From: Arthrobotrys musiformis
Taxonomy: Eukaryota; Ascomycota; Orbiliomycetes; Orbiliales; Orbiliaceae
Length of the DNA: 64,000 nt
Assembly: GCA_036971715.1 (NCBI GenBank)
Contig: JAVHJL010000008.1
Location: forward strand, 2,356,001-2,420,000
Reading direction: 5' to 3'
Shown here: positions 23,637 through 36,700 of the stretch, one piece after another
How the letters are laid out: each line of letters starts with the position of its first letter
Position numbering within the stretch: the stretch's first letter is position 1
Translations under genes and position numbers: made by a program
The notes under the pieces: generated by a model
What the model was told of the DNA's origin: nothing
What the model saw: only the letters and a program-made list of their open reading frames with translations
The model's database searches: none

Positions 23637-25376
23637 CTAATGTAAATCAGAAACCCACTTCTTGAACATATCCTTACTCTTACTAACCCTCCTCCGCATC
23701 GATTCTTCAACTTTCGTTGCCGACAGCCGTCTTTGACCTCCGTCAGCAGGCCCCGCGGTGTCATCTTTCTTCTCCTCGACTTTCTCTTTCCCCTTGCTGC
23801 TGCTTCCCTTTCTTTCCTTCAATCCATTGACTTTCCCGACCCGGTCCCTCTCTCCTTCTTCTCGCCCAATCACTTCATTGAAATCCATCCACCCATTCTG
23901 CGCCCAACTCCAAGTCCAAACTGCCGCACTCTCATCATTCAGTATCCAGCCTATATCATTCTTCTTCCCCATGTCGACTCCAAAGCTGTCCCCCATTTTT
24001 AAATTCGTCCCAGTTTCCAAAGTTTCAACAATCGTCAACTTGCATTTCTTCCTCAACTCTTTTAGGATAGGGACGATAGTGCCTAGGTACGGCACCGCCA
24101 GCCTATCGAACTTAATTGCAATCTTTTCGACTGTACTTTCTTCCCTCAAAAACCTCCAAATGGCACCTTTGAGACATAAAACCACAAACTTCATCCTTTC
24201 TTGATTGGGATGCCCCAATACCAATTCCACATCTTTAATCTTGTTGAAATCGTGCTGGCTGAGGACGCTGCTTAGCACAACCAATCCTCGGTCTCTAACC
24301 CTGAATTTGGTACCGCTGTAGACAACCTGTCGCATCATGGTGCTGATTCTTTTGGAGACCAGGAATAGAGAGAAATAGTCGAAGCAAGGAGAGTGGTGTT
24401 TTAGGATCACGTCGAGCGGACCCACAGATAGCGTTCTGTGAAGCGTGAAGTAATTGTGGGGGCCCGAGAGGAGAACCTCCTTTTGGAGATGGCAGTACGA
24501 CAATATCTTCTTCAAAACATTGTCCGGGAGGGAAAGAAGGCCGGATTGTTGATTCACCACCGAAATATCCGGGGGTGGAGGACTCGATATCACCCTTCTC
24601 TCTATATCAGCATAACCAATCTTCTAAGCCATAGAAAATAAAAGAGGAAGAAGAGTAACATACTCAACCCTAAAATGATTAGCCTCAGCATCCCAAACCT
24701 CCAGCAACTTCCCATGGAATTTATTCAAATCCCTCCTCTCGACCTTCGCAACCTCCCCATCGCCAGCATCGCCAATGGGATAATTCTTCCCATGCGTCCA
24801 CTCCAATTTGTACTCCACCCATCTAACCGCCTCCATACTGGTTAAATCCCCACCCAGCCTCGCAAACTCCCGTTTGAGATTATACTGCCAGGTAGTAGCC
24901 GATAGCTTCGAATACGCCCCGAATTGTATGTACTTAATCCTCGCTCTATTCGCCTCACCGATAGAGACCAAGAACGCCCGCGTGAAGTTCACCCGGAGCT
25001 TTAGGATAAACCTATTGGAGGAATATAACACCGTCAACGCGGCATTACTAATCTTTTTATCCGCCAAGAAGAGTCCTGACGAAGCGCCGATATAGTGGTT
25101 CACCAGACGGTTGGTGAAGTTTGAGTAAGAGGATGTGGTGGACGTTGCATCCTGTTTTTCAAAATCGGAGATTATGATGGGACTAGAGGATGTCAAGAGG
25201 TACGAGAAAATCTGAAAGAGAAGCTCGTTGGGCAGGCGGGAGAGCCCCGTGGGGATGATTGGTGAGGAGGGCTGAGGAGTTGGCGGTCGGCAGTGGGTGA
25301 ATGCATGGTGGGAGAGGTTGCGATCAAGCTTGTACTGGATGTACTGCACATCCGGAGAAGTTTGCGAGGCCTTCAT
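23637..25376 (-). CDS. F-box protein with two F-box motifs
   Basis: Two adjacent frames each hold an F-box: GLSRLPNELLFQIFSYLL (about residue 45) and GLLSLPDNVLKKILSYCHL. The second frame has no ATG before its F-box; its reading extends back exactly to an AG at 24624-24625. A 45-bp phase-0 intron (24624-24668, GTTGAG to CTTAG) joins the two into one 564-aa protein (exons 25376-24669, 24623-23637). The C terminus is charged and lysine/serine-rich (KERKGSSSKGKEKVEEKK). Expected role is substrate recognition in an SCF complex. The alternative is two genes, the downstream one lacking a normal start; the join is my inference. Confidence 0.62.
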
Positions 25377-27139
25377 TGCGATATGTTCTCCGTTCTAGCT
25401 ATCTATTGGGACAAAATATTGCGCCCTGGGGTAGAATCGGGGTATATCGGAAAGCTGAGAGTCGTATTACAACGTTGAAAGTGGGCCTTATATACCTAAA
25501 ATCCAACAAGGTCGCACAATGCAGAATCCAACATGAAATCTGACGCCGTGGAGTCCGCCCGCCTGTCAGCCCGGTCCAAACGCTGCATAACCTCACGCAC
25601 CTCGTCAACTGCTGCAAGTGCAAGAGAGAGAAAAGGGTAAAATCGAAGTCTCCACTGGCGTACTTGGGTCGTCAGAACAATTGGAGGGGGACTGCACCAG
25701 TTGTACAGCTCACGGTTCTATCATATCATATCGAAGCTGAAGTGGGTCCGTGGTGTCGGCGTACCTGGCAGAATCCATACCCAAGTTTCAACCCAAAAAA
25801 TGCGGCAGTTCCATGCGAATATCGGTTAGTGATCATGACCAAACTGCTGTACCTTAAACCACACCTACGCAAGCTGCCAGGACATAACATGCAATTGCAA
25901 ACGTCCCGCTAGCAGCCGTTGTCGGCTGTTGTGTTGGGAAGCTATATGGGCCCTACAAAACCGATGGCCCAGGCGATGAAAACCCACCTACAATCCGGTA
26001 CATCTATTCCTGAGTAGATTTATACATTTCTGTCTTTCTATCTCATCTTTATTCCTCTCTTTCTTTTTTTGTTCAATTCAAAGTTATGGCCGTCGACGTC
26101 ACCGCCACCTCGTATCTATACCTGCAACGCTACAACACATTCCCCTGCGTGTAACATGGTCCCCGACTGCTTCTAAACCTTCCAGACTTCTGGTCGCACA
26201 CTTATCCGACAGCTTTATCCTGAACGTCGGGAAAGACTAAAAGATTGAACAAGTTGGAACCGCTTTGCATGATTAATGTTGAAAACGAATATGCGCATAT
26301 GCGTGTCCTCCGAGTTCAGAGCTTTGCTCTCCTTATAACTGTATGGCCGAAACGTAGATATATGGAAATTCGAAAGGAACGTTCCCGTTCTCCTCGTGCC
26401 AATTATATGGAACAGAGGATACTTAAATAAGTGACATTTAGGGTTTTTAAGAGAAGATCAATTATATATATTGCTATAGTATATGGACCGTGTCCGGTAA
26501 CATAACACATTGTAATCTTAGGTAGATATATCTACGGACAGATCGCCTAGCCGTCCTATAGCCATGCAGCACAAATTCGTAAAATTCGAAACCACGAAGA
26601 CTAATGACGTTGCAGTGCATATTACAATTATCCATCTTCTACCCGACCATTCCATCTAGAATGGATACTGTTTAACACAGTCTAGTTGTGGTACTGTTGG
26701 ACGCCCTCAGCTAAGCCTTGCTGCGCTTTTCGCGTCTCGGCGCCTAGACCCAAGGCCATGCCTTTTGGGTCTTCCTTCGTGCACATCGTGTCTAATCAGT
26801 ACAATACCCAAACTTGGAAGGCTTGCGTGCGCATCCAGGCTTTCCAACTGCATGAACTCCTAGCCTCGAATCCATGAACTCCAGGTGCACTTCTGGGGGC
26901 GAAAGCCTGCTGAGTGCCATAGTCCGGCTGGCAGTGATAATTTTGTTATATAAATCCAACAATTGGCACCGAATCTGGTGGTCCAACATTAACAGTATCA
27001 AACTCGCAAGTCACTACTTCATCAATCGCGATATCCATATATCGGTACAAAAGTTCCACTGGCCCTATACACATTATTTTGAAAGACTCCAGAACTATAT
27101 AGTATTTCATATATTAAACTTTTTAGTACAATTGCACGA
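25377..27139. other. intergenic
   Basis: 1.76 kb. A pyrimidine-rich tract at 26028-26070, like a fungal promoter/start-site tract, is followed by a 22-residue micro-ORF at 26086-26154 in a good start context. No longer reading could be built from it. The rest is AT-rich spacer. Confidence 0.45.
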
Positions 27140-28808
27140 ATGGCAAGACTACAAACCGTCCCAAAGGAAATCCACCTTCGCATCGCAGGACTCCTCCTAC
27201 CCCGCGATGTTGCCTCCCTAGCTCTAACATGCCAAATCTTGAAAGAGACCCTCGGTCATGGCAATCAACTCTTCTGGTTCACTTGGCTCCACAACGGAAG
27301 CCCAGGCGAATCCGAGCCCGATCCTGAGGATGATAACCCTGACCCGGATTTCATCGATCCCGGGCTGGAATTCAAAGACTTCCAACCTGAAAACAAAGAC
27401 TACTGGGCCGAAGCTCAGAAGATAATTTTTGGGAACTCCGAACGTGGTTGCAGTGTTTGTCTAGCGACTGCGGTTATGGGTGGACCTTTGGAGTACGTTT
27501 ATTTCGCGTATTTCCCGGTTCCGAGACCCGGGGTCGAAGTAAGTGATGAAGACGGCAGGCTTAAGCGGAGGTATTGTACTCAATGTTTTTGGCAATGGCA
27601 TATAGGTAAGCCCATTTAAAATGCCGTCCTTTTTCTGTTTTTCTTTGGTCAATTGTACGATTATGAAATCTAGCTGCTGATACCAAATTAAAAAAGAACT
27701 CGAGACATTCAAATCGATCTATCCAGATATCCCATTGCCACCTCTGGTCGGTATTCTAATCCCAGACGATCCGGAGCAGCTATACGCAACCGCAGATTCC
27801 GATGCAGCAAAATTAAAGCGGGTAATACCCATCACCGTAGCAATAAAAGCCATACAAAGTTTCTACGGCGGTGACATACCATTCGAAATCGCGAATAGCC
27901 CGTCCCACCGATTCAAAACAAGATGGTCCCGAACCCGCAGCGAGCAAGAAGTCCAACTCGTCGCCGGTGCCCTCGAATTCATCAAAGAAATATACACGAG
28001 CAAATACAAACACCTACACGTCATACTTTCCCCGGAGGCATATTACAAGAAATTCTCAGATTCTTTGATCCAGTATATCCTCCTCGACAACACCCACCGC
28101 GGTACTCACAACACGATATACTCACACGCACCGAGCGACTACGCCATACCACCCTTATCAGTCGCAGAAGATGTAATGAAAATAGCCAGATTGCACACCA
28201 AAGGACCGAAAGAACAGGAAAGAGCCCTGGAGCTCGCAAACAACATCCACACCCTTCTCTTCTGCGACCCCAACAATTTCCAACCACAAACCCTGGAGTA
28301 TCCATACTACATGGTCATAAAGACTGAGATGCAGCGTTCCTGCTTTGGGACGGCATTCCTGCCGGTCGGGGTGTTCACATGGCATATATTATATACATAT
28401 CTATACTTCGACTTGACCCCCCATCAAAAGCGCTGCGTTCGATGTTATTGGTGCCTTCGTCAAAAAGGTGGAAAGGATACAGACGACAACAGGTACACGG
28501 CCGACGACGAGGGCGACGACAACATATCTGATCGTTGGATAGCGGCGCATATCCTCATGCACCATCAGGATCTCGTCTGGAAAAGACCCAAAAACAAAGT
28601 CCACGATCACTGCACGATCATTGGATCACACCAAGAAGTATATATGCTCTATTGGGATGGTCCCACGTATTACGATGAAGACAGTGTGGAACCTTTCAAG
28701 GAACACGGTCCTGATTTTGAGAATGAGGAGCTTGAGGATTTGCCGGAGGAGGTCATCCGGTTTAGAGGGAATCGTATTTCGGGCTCGCACTATTTCCATT
28801 GGGCTTAG
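27140..28808 (+). CDS. F-box-like protein
   Basis: Exons 27140-27605 and 27697-28808 (525 aa); donor GTAAGC, acceptor AAAAAAG, phase 1. The N terminus is an F-box-like motif, LQTVPKEIHLRIAGLLLPRD. Paired cysteines follow (GCSVCLA; RYCTQCFW across from residue 130; later CVRCYWCLRQ), suggesting a zinc-binding region. An aspartate-rich linker (ESEPDPEDDNPDPD) follows the F-box. The second exon has no ATG near its start, which supports the splice. Probable SCF substrate adaptor; target unknown. Confidence 0.78.
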
Positions 28809-29647
28809 AATATCTGCCTAGTTCTTGATCAATTGAAATTTTAAAGAACGAGGGGACAAAGCAGAGGTTGGATAGCTATATAGCGAGTGGTACCGGCTCG
28901 AGAATACATACAAATAAATTCGTATGCCTTTATAATGCGTAAAATGGATGTAAAAATAGAGACGAGTATCTCGGCATATAGAGATTTCGATTGAACTAAC
29001 GCTGTCGACATGTTTCCTCACGTGCACGCTCATAATATATATATAATGCAATGAAACCTAACATAGATCTCCGCAGTAAAAAAAATGTCACAGACGACTT
29101 GCGTTGCAGGCATAAAGGTGGTAAATTATCCCTTTTGTGCTACGGCGCTGCAGGCCCGGCCACCCTGGCCCACGATTGCAACCTCAATAACGGTGCCAAT
29201 GACAATCTGGCCCCCGTTTAGCCGTGTTTTAGATAGGTCCTTTCGATTCTCGCATTTCGTTATGGAACATGGACGTTCAATATGGTACATACGCTCTCGT
29301 CAGTACGTAGGAGCTTCTGGTATCCCAAGACGTAGGAAGTCACCATTTACAAAGCTATAGAACATCGACATCGAGGACAATGCATGTCTGCGAATAGTCG
29401 AATTCAAAGTATCCACCAAACACTTCACCGTGTCGCCTTTTATACACCCCGGCTCGAAGTTCAACGACCCAGCCCAACTAGTCTACACTCAGCCTAGTCA
29501 GCCCAATCCCAATCCCAATCACCAAAAAAAAGCCACGATGTCCAAAAACAAAAATCGCCAAAGATCCCGGCCGCCACGTCCCATTTACCCCAAAAAGTAA
29601 CCCTTCAAAATACCCAATTGATTCCCAAAAAGAACACCAAAAGAACT
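28809..29647. other. intergenic
   Basis: About 840 bp. A 91-codon plus-strand frame at 29085-29360 has an ATG but no recognisable domain or splice context; I do not call it. The repeated CCCAATCC at 29510-29520 is the only local repeat. Confidence 0.45.
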
Positions 29648-29654
29648 AAAAAAA
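29648..29654 (-). terminator. RNA polymerase III terminator
   Basis: T7 on the minus strand, starting 11 nt after the tRNA-Thr 3' end; a run of four or more T is the Pol III stop signal. Confidence 0.8.
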
Positions 29655-29665
29655 TGAATTGAGCT

Positions 29666-29738
29666 TGCTCCCATACGGATTTGAACCGTAGACCTCGACA
29701 TTACTAGTGTCGCGCTCTACCAACTGAGCTATAGGAGC
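29666..29738 (-). tRNA. tRNA-Thr (anticodon AGT)
   Basis: A 73-nt cloverleaf on the minus strand with no intron. Acceptor stem GCTCCTA pairs with TGGGAGC; D arm AGCTCAGTTGGTAGAGC (A box); anticodon stem CGACA/TGTCG with loop CTAGTAA, anticodon AGT reading threonine ACU/ACC codons after A34-to-inosine change; T arm with GGTTCAAATCC (B box); discriminator A. Confidence 0.95.
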
Positions 29739-30305
29739 TTCCTTTCTTGTTTAGAGAGATGTGGTGATGTGGTTTTATGTTTAGCGTCTTGAAGGATTCG
29801 GTTCACGATTGGGGGTTTGACAGGACCCTGAAACCTGGGTTCTTGTGTTGCTGGAACATCGCGTCTGTATGCTTCGTGGTACAGGCTGGGTGCTTCACGT
29901 CAATAGGGGAGCCTAGGACTGGATAACTTCAGATTATGACAATTACAAATCTAGGGGATCGGTTCTAATTGTGTATGTTATCGATCAAGGTCCTTTGTAT
30001 TCACCTGAGAAACAAAACGATAGCAAAGCCCGCAGGTTGTATACAAAGAGCAGTAACTAAAAACAGCCGAAAAAAAAGCAATATCCATCCCATCCAATGC
30101 ACCCGAGCAAGACGTATATAATAGCAAAACGAGTGAGGAAGTAGGTAATACAAGGTCCAGTATATATTCATTCCGGTTTGTGGCTTCAAAATATACTTCA
30201 AATCGCAGCAAGGCCAAAAAGAGAGCTTTGGAGCAAGTAAGCTACGTACAAAACTTCCACGGTGTACAAAAACCAGAAACCGAATATCCGTCCACGGGAA
30301 CTCAT
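29739..30305. other. intergenic
   Basis: 567 bp between the tRNA and the SEC9 stop codon. SEC9 3' UTR and spacer; nothing else seen. Confidence 0.5.
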
Positions 30306-31488
30306 CTATTTTATTTGGTTGAGTCGGTGGGTGTTTCGGTCGATTTGTTGGTGAACAGCCTCGCTCTGTAGGTTATTATATCATTAGCATCCGCCTAGGT
30401 AAATACGATATATGGATTTCAAAAAAAAAAAAACTAACCTTCTGGTTCAAGCGGTCGATGGTCTTGTTCTGGTCCATGACGACTTGGTTCTGTGTCTTGG
30501 CCAAAAGATTGAGTCTGCCAATAGCACCTCCGAGCTGGTGCAAGTTATCATCAATCTCCTCCTCCATAGCGTCGTCCTCGGCATCAGCTTCGAACTGATA
30601 CTTGGCCTTTTCAGCCAAGCTCATCTTCTGTCTCGGTGCCATACCACCCGGAGCACCCATTGGCCTCAATCCAGTCTTAACCTGCTGTTGACCCTGCATA
30701 CCAGCAGCTTGAACCCTCTCCCGCTCCTCACGGGCGACTCTGTGGCGCTCCATAAGCCTCTCCTCCTCCTTATCGGCCTTAGTCTGACGTCCGAACGGAC
30801 TGCCGGCAACAGGAACGAACATACTCCTATTCAACCTCTTCAAATGCGCAGCCTGGTCCTCGGCTCTGTGGCCGTGGTTCTTCGCCATATCCAAATTCAA
30901 TTCAGTCTGATGAAGCCTCTCACCCTGTTCACCAAGTTTGAGAAGAGTATCACGACCGACTTCCTCAGCTCTGGCAGCGGCACGGAGGGCATTACGGGTC
31001 GAAGCGACGGATTCCTGCTTGGTAAAGCGGATCTGTGACTTCAAGGCATCTGCATCTTCCTCGTCTTCTTCTTCGGCGGTCAGTTGCCTCCTTTCTCCGC
31101 CACTTCCACCCCCGGTGCTATCGGCAGAGTATCCACCGGAACCGTACCCGTATGAACCTTTACCGGAGTAAGCGTTGTCGTCTTGGCCGTTACTGGCACC
31201 ACCGTAGGGGTTCGATCCGCCTCCGTATGGGTTAGAACCACCGCTTGGCTTGTTGGTGCTGCCAGCACCATACACGGAAGCACCGTAGGAGTCAGCGGCG
31301 GAGTCTTTAGCCCCGTAAGGGTTGCTAGCGGGTTCCTTGGCACCGCCGTAGAGGTTTGCGGATTTATTGTCGTAGGAGGCAGCTGGGGCACTGCTGCCGG
31401 AGTCGTAGGCTGGTGGAGGGGCCGCGTAAGGGTTTGAGGAAGCAGTATCGGGAGCAGCGACCTTTTCCTTCTTGGAGAACCAGCCCAT
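30306..31488 (-). CDS. SEC9: SEC9/SNAP-25 family t-SNARE
   Basis: Plasma-membrane Qbc-SNARE for secretory vesicle fusion. Exons 31488-30439 and 30365-30306 (369 aa); donor GTTAGT, acceptor CTACAG, phase 0. The first ~135 residues are a low-complexity region rich in NPYGG-type repeats. The first SNARE helix spans about residues 148-215 (LKSQIRFTKQESVASTRNAL, then LLKLGEQGERLHQTE with the central glutamine). The second begins near EEEIDDNLHQLGGAIGRLN and ends SEAVHQQIDRNTHRL in the short last exon. There is no transmembrane segment, as expected. The intron holds an A13 tract (T13 in the transcript) right after the donor, an unusual position. Confidence 0.94.
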
Positions 31489-32921
31489 GATGATTGATTA
31501 TTTTATTCTTTAGGGGGGATTTTAAAGATCGGTGAAGCTTTTTCTGAGGTAATGCGGAGATGTGAAGGAAGATAGGAGATGGAGGTTGATGGAGCGAGGA
31601 CGTTGATATGTGTTGGTGTTGACCCTGAAACGTTATCCAGACACTCAAAGCAAAGCTCCTGTTTGGTTTGTCCAAGCTGTCAGCCCAAAGTTCAGCCGTA
31701 AATCACATTTGCCTTGCTTGAGCACATTAAATAAACCTCACCTCCAAGTAAAATTCTAAAAAGTTAAGACTCCTCGAAATGAATACCCCTTGAAAATAAA
31801 CCCAACTAATCGGTAGAAGATAAAGAATAAAATCCTACGATTGGAGAAATTTTTAAAAGAGGGGGGAAATAATATTATATACTCCCAAGTATGTATAAGC
31901 AATAGCTTGCGTGAGCAAATAGCTCCATTTGGGAGTGAAGCAGCTGCAGGGCGATGGATGGAACCCAGCCCAGCTCCAGAAATGGCAAAACTCGCGCCAC
32001 TGCTTGCACAGATCCGGTATCTACCATGCGAGCCGCGGGTGCTTCGCAGGACCTCCACTCGAGTCCGCTTGCCGCATCCATTTTCAAGGTCCATGCGGTT
32101 TGTATTCAATTGTGTTTGAAATCTTGAAAAACTCCCGCCCTTTGCAGGCAAATTCCGAAGTTAACGTTAGCGGTCGGCAGATCCACGGAAACCCGGGGGA
32201 GAGAAAGGGTAATCGATCTGTTTTAAAATTTTTCTCACCGCCACCCTTTGCAATCGAGGGGCTAGAATGGACGGTTGATTGGTCGGTCGGAATTACGTTT
32301 CGCCAGCCAATACAGCTCGATATTGAGTTTGACATGATACTTTTGGCTTCAGTTGTCATATAGTTTCGGCGGAAACAGTAAAGCTAAGGAACACAGGTTC
32401 GTATATTTATAGTATCTGCAATTTTGATGTTCTAGCAATTAACTAAGCATACTGTCTGGCCTCGAGACTAGCAATTAATCCAGCCGACGACGGCTACCAT
32501 AATCTATAATTCTTCAGAACTGGTAGCTGCTTCGTTTTGAAACTTTAACATTGCGGTGCCCTTTATGTTATCCCTATCTGTCGATACTCCCCTTATAGAC
32601 TTTTGTGCCTATGCCTAAATCTAAATAGTGATTGCGTACCTAAAATCAATCCCATAGATCTATTCAAAACAACCAGTTTTAAAATTTAGGACTTAAAATA
32701 GTGATTCGGCTCTAAGCGTTCTTTGTCGTCTACGCGGTGACCAGTCCCTTCAAGTCCGACAAAGAAGCATATTTCGCCACCACAACACACCTCTAGCGCC
32801 AATTTGTTGGATTTTCCATGTCTGTGGCGAATTCAACTGTGTGGCGCAGCACCTACATCACAAAGACGACACATGTCGCCTTTGACATATGATATCGATA
32901 CACCCACATCCAACATCCAAA
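31489..32921. other. intergenic
   Basis: 1.4 kb between the divergent SEC9 and the small unknown gene at 32922. Overlapping short frames on both strands at 31756-32363 have no recognisable content. Serves as promoter region for both flanking genes. Confidence 0.45.
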
Positions 32922-33253
32922 ATGCCTCCAATAACAATAGCAGAACTCCTTACCGATCTCTCCTCGCTCAAAGCCAGTGTACGTCCCCTCTTCTAACCTT
33001 CAAGGTTACATAATATCTAAAAGATATTGCACAGGAACCAGCAGACGCACTATCACTGGTCACGATCGACCCATCTCTCCTCCCGGAGTCATTGAAGTCC
33101 TCTCGAATCGATGACGGGAATGAAGTTTTATCTGCTGCCAAAGAATTAATAGATTTACACGTTGAGATATCGCAGCGGAAGGGGTTGGAGGAGCTTGCCG
33201 GTGGAAGGGGCCAAGTGGAGGAGATTGTGAAGAAGGTCCAGGGGAAAGTTTGA
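32922..33253 (+). CDS. small conserved-looking hypothetical protein
   Basis: Too short for a simple ORF scan. Exons 32922-32978 and 33035-33253 give 91 aa: donor GTACGT, acceptor TTGCACAG, phase 0. It begins MPPITIAELLTDLSSLK and has a leucine/glutamate-rich helical second half (SAAKELIDLHVEISQRKG, VEEIVKKVQGKV). This looks like a small subunit of a coiled-coil complex, but I do not recognise the family and assign no function. The clean splice signals and continuous frame are the main support. Confidence 0.6.
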
Positions 33254-33733
33254 GTTTTAGACGCTTCGAGGTTGCTTCTTCACGCCGGTAGAGTGTTAAC
33301 AGCCCTAATCACTTCTCTGGGGGCTGTATTCTGGGGATATCATAGCCTCTATTAGCATTCTAGATGGTAAAATTCGGATATATTCCTATCCACTGCTAAT
33401 TAGACTTCCCATGCACGTACGCCCTTATGTATATGCTGGCAACATAAGGTCTATGATTGAGACTACTATCATTATTGCCAATAATTTCGCAATACCAATA
33501 CTTTTATTCGTTGCTCTCTACTAGCTAGGGCATCTACTTTTAGTCTTACGAGACTGCTTCTAGTCTCTGTTATGGACAATTTTTAAAACAACAATTTCTC
33601 CAATCCCAAAAGCTATGCCCGACAAAAGGTATTTCCATCCCAAACAAGTGTTTCAATACAGAAAGTCCTCTTTTGCTCCGAGTCGACTATAAGACTTCAA
33701 TCGTCATTCCTGATACCCATTGTATCCCAAAAG
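33254..33733. other. intergenic between convergent genes
   Basis: 480 bp of 3' flanking sequence between convergent genes. Nothing distinct. Confidence 0.5.
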
Positions 33734-36700
33734 CTAAACACTATCGCGGGGGGTACCCTTAGCAGGAGCGGAAGGCCACTCTTCCCTCTGAGTTCCAAAC
33801 CTGAAACGTGAGATTCGTTCCATGCGGCTCAAACATTTTGTCGGTACTCGCAAAACGGTTTCTCTGTACATCGTTTGCGTCGTCCAATCGTAAGAGCACC
33901 CGATAGCGCGCTGCATACCCCCCTCTTCACCACATAAAATCAAAGAAACCGGAGGCCGAACAGCCTCGAAAAGCGTCACTGTCATGGTATAAGTGTCGAC
34001 AAGCGTGAATACCTGATTTCCCCTCGATGTTAGCTCTCACTCACTCCATATGTGCGATACTTATAGAAAGCCTACCCTCATCTCGCCGGGTAGCGCATAT
34101 ATTGCTCTCTCTATTTTGTCCCGTATGCTCTGGTCTTCTAATGCAGGATCCACACCAACCCGTTCACCATGTTGGTTAACACGAGAACGGCAAAGCGGAG
34201 AGCCATTGGTAGACCACTTGAACCGTCCGAACGAACCCCCAAATATCGCCTTTTCGATCGTAGCATTATTTAGGTAACCTTCAACGCCAAAAAGTATCGG
34301 CGGAATATCGGTGGGCATGCCGCCGTATGCCTCGCGAATTAACTTCGGTGTTCGCAGCCAAATAACAAAATTGTATAGGAAAATAATCCCACCGACCGCA
34401 ATAAGTGCGATTCTCCCCGGTGAAAATCTCTCGGCACCCGGTTCTGGCTGGGCAATAAGATAAGATGACAGGCCGGATAGGATGCATGCTATCAAAAAGG
34501 CCAAACCGTTATACTGCATCGCCTTTATGGCTAACCGGCGGGGCCACGGGGAACCGGCGGTTGTGTCGATTGAAAGAAATGACTTCCATCGAATGCTGGC
34601 GGAGAAAGCGCCGTCAATGATCACTGTGTCGTCATCACAAATTCCAACGACCTTGCAGAAGGGGTTTATATCCGCCAGAGAGGATCCATATGCATCCCGC
34701 ATATCGTACCATGGTTGTTTTGGATACAATGGAAGCGTGCAGACGCATCGCTCCAAAAGCCTGTCCGAATCATGACCAAAGGACAACCTATTTAGATCAT
34801 ATTAGCAGCACCCTATGGGGCATTTCAGTATTTAAGAGTCGAATGAGTTCAACATACCTAGCAAATGCTTGAAAACTTGTGTCGCCTGCACTGATTGAAT
34901 GTCGGATCCTTAGAAGGCCTGTAAGCGCGGATATGTATGCGAATTGACCAAAGATGCATTGGTTAGCCCGCTGACGATATAAACAGGTGGCTGCAATCGT
35001 GGCAAGGTCCAACCTGCTCAATCTCGGACTTCCAGTATAGTTGCCAATCAGCTGTTGAGTTTCATATGTATCTTTCCAAGCACATCTTGCGACCTCGCTC
35101 TTGCTGATTATTTGTCCGGTGTTGAAGTCCTTCCCGCGTATGTAAACATAGACTGTGTTACTGGGTGACTGAAGTAGTTCGGGGAAAGTCATAATCTGCT
35201 TTCCCCATGATCGTAAGAGTTTCTCGTTGCTCCATTGTTTTCCTTCCCGCGCTGTGACAGGCTGTCCAAGCGCAATCACCAATTTTTGGGATCCCCGAAT
35301 CACATCAAAACTTTGCTGAGCATAGAACATGAGCTCCCTTAGACTTTGTACGCCGCCCATCAAAAACCAATATGCATCCACCCCTGCAGACCTAGCTCCA
35401 GCTTGTGCAATTTTGTGCAGAGACCTCACATTGACGGGATTTGACAGATCGAATTGGTCCAAATTAAAACTTAAAAAAACGTATTTCAGTGGTTTTCCTC
35501 GACCGATAGTGGACTCCCATTGCGCAACCGGCCAGAGCCTCGCCCCGAGTTCTCCCTCAGCATGGGGCTCCTCGAGAAACCATAATCTGTGCGGTTTCAA
35601 GAAACGGTATTCCGGCTTGTCTACCACGGCATTGCGCTCAATTTCGTTATTCTCAAGCTTGTTTTCCCAAGCCTTAGCCTGGCCGTTGTAGTCGTAGGGA
35701 GTTGGAGCGTAAAGCCCGTTAAACATTCTTCTTGCCAGCCGTCCACAGGACCAAAACTGTCGCTCGTCAGTACTCTCCGTGCGATAATATTTGCGCCCAA
35801 TACACTGGCCAGCAAAGGTGTAACCTACACAAAGAATTATCAAAAATGTAGCAAAAAAAGCCCTTATGAGCTCGAATAACCAGGTATGATAAAGGTCAAT
35901 GCTCCAACCCTTATTTGGAAGCGCCCCCGTATTGTCGTTCGTGTGTGCGTCAACGATCCAATTCGCTATCCGAACTTTGCGGTCCGCCTGACTCCCAACG
36001 TAAGTGCGACGCCAGGTAGATGTCCTGGGTCCGTGAAGAACGCCTTCCGTGGCCGATATAAGGAGTTTCCGAAGTCCGCCCGTACGATGGTGTAAGTACC
36101 GGTCACTGTGGGGTCCTTCGTGCGCCCTTCCGAGATAATCGCGGTGTCGGAATGTTTCCCCCGAGGCATAGGTGTATCCGGGCTCTCTGTAGAGGTGGAC
36201 ACCCTTCATGTGGAATTTCATCTCCCGAGACACGCCGCATAAATATGACGAGAATTCGATGTAAGATATGCGTGATCGTAGGTCACACGGCTTCTCCCCA
36301 TAAAAGATTTGCCGGCGATCCTAAATAACAATTAACAACGGGCTCAGGATAGATATATGGATATTAAGAGTCGCAATCTCACAAAATAGATTATACGCTT
36401 AGGCAACATATCAGTTTCCGGCAGCTAAACCGGTTTCATTAGGAAGAATGTCAGTTAATTATTCAGGCTCGGGAAACAAAACTCAAGGCTTTCGAGATCT
36501 TACCGGTGCCTCGTCGTTTGGCTCGTCATCTTCCTCCGGTGGCACGCTCACAGGCTCTGCCTCAGTGATCACCTACAGCAAACGTTAACAAGAGCTACTG
36601 CAGGGCTCGCCGGTATCGAGGCCCCAGGCAAAGGTTAATGTTCGGAGCCTTACATTATCTTGTTGCAGGGGGTCGGGTAGTTGCTAGGACGAGTGTCTAT

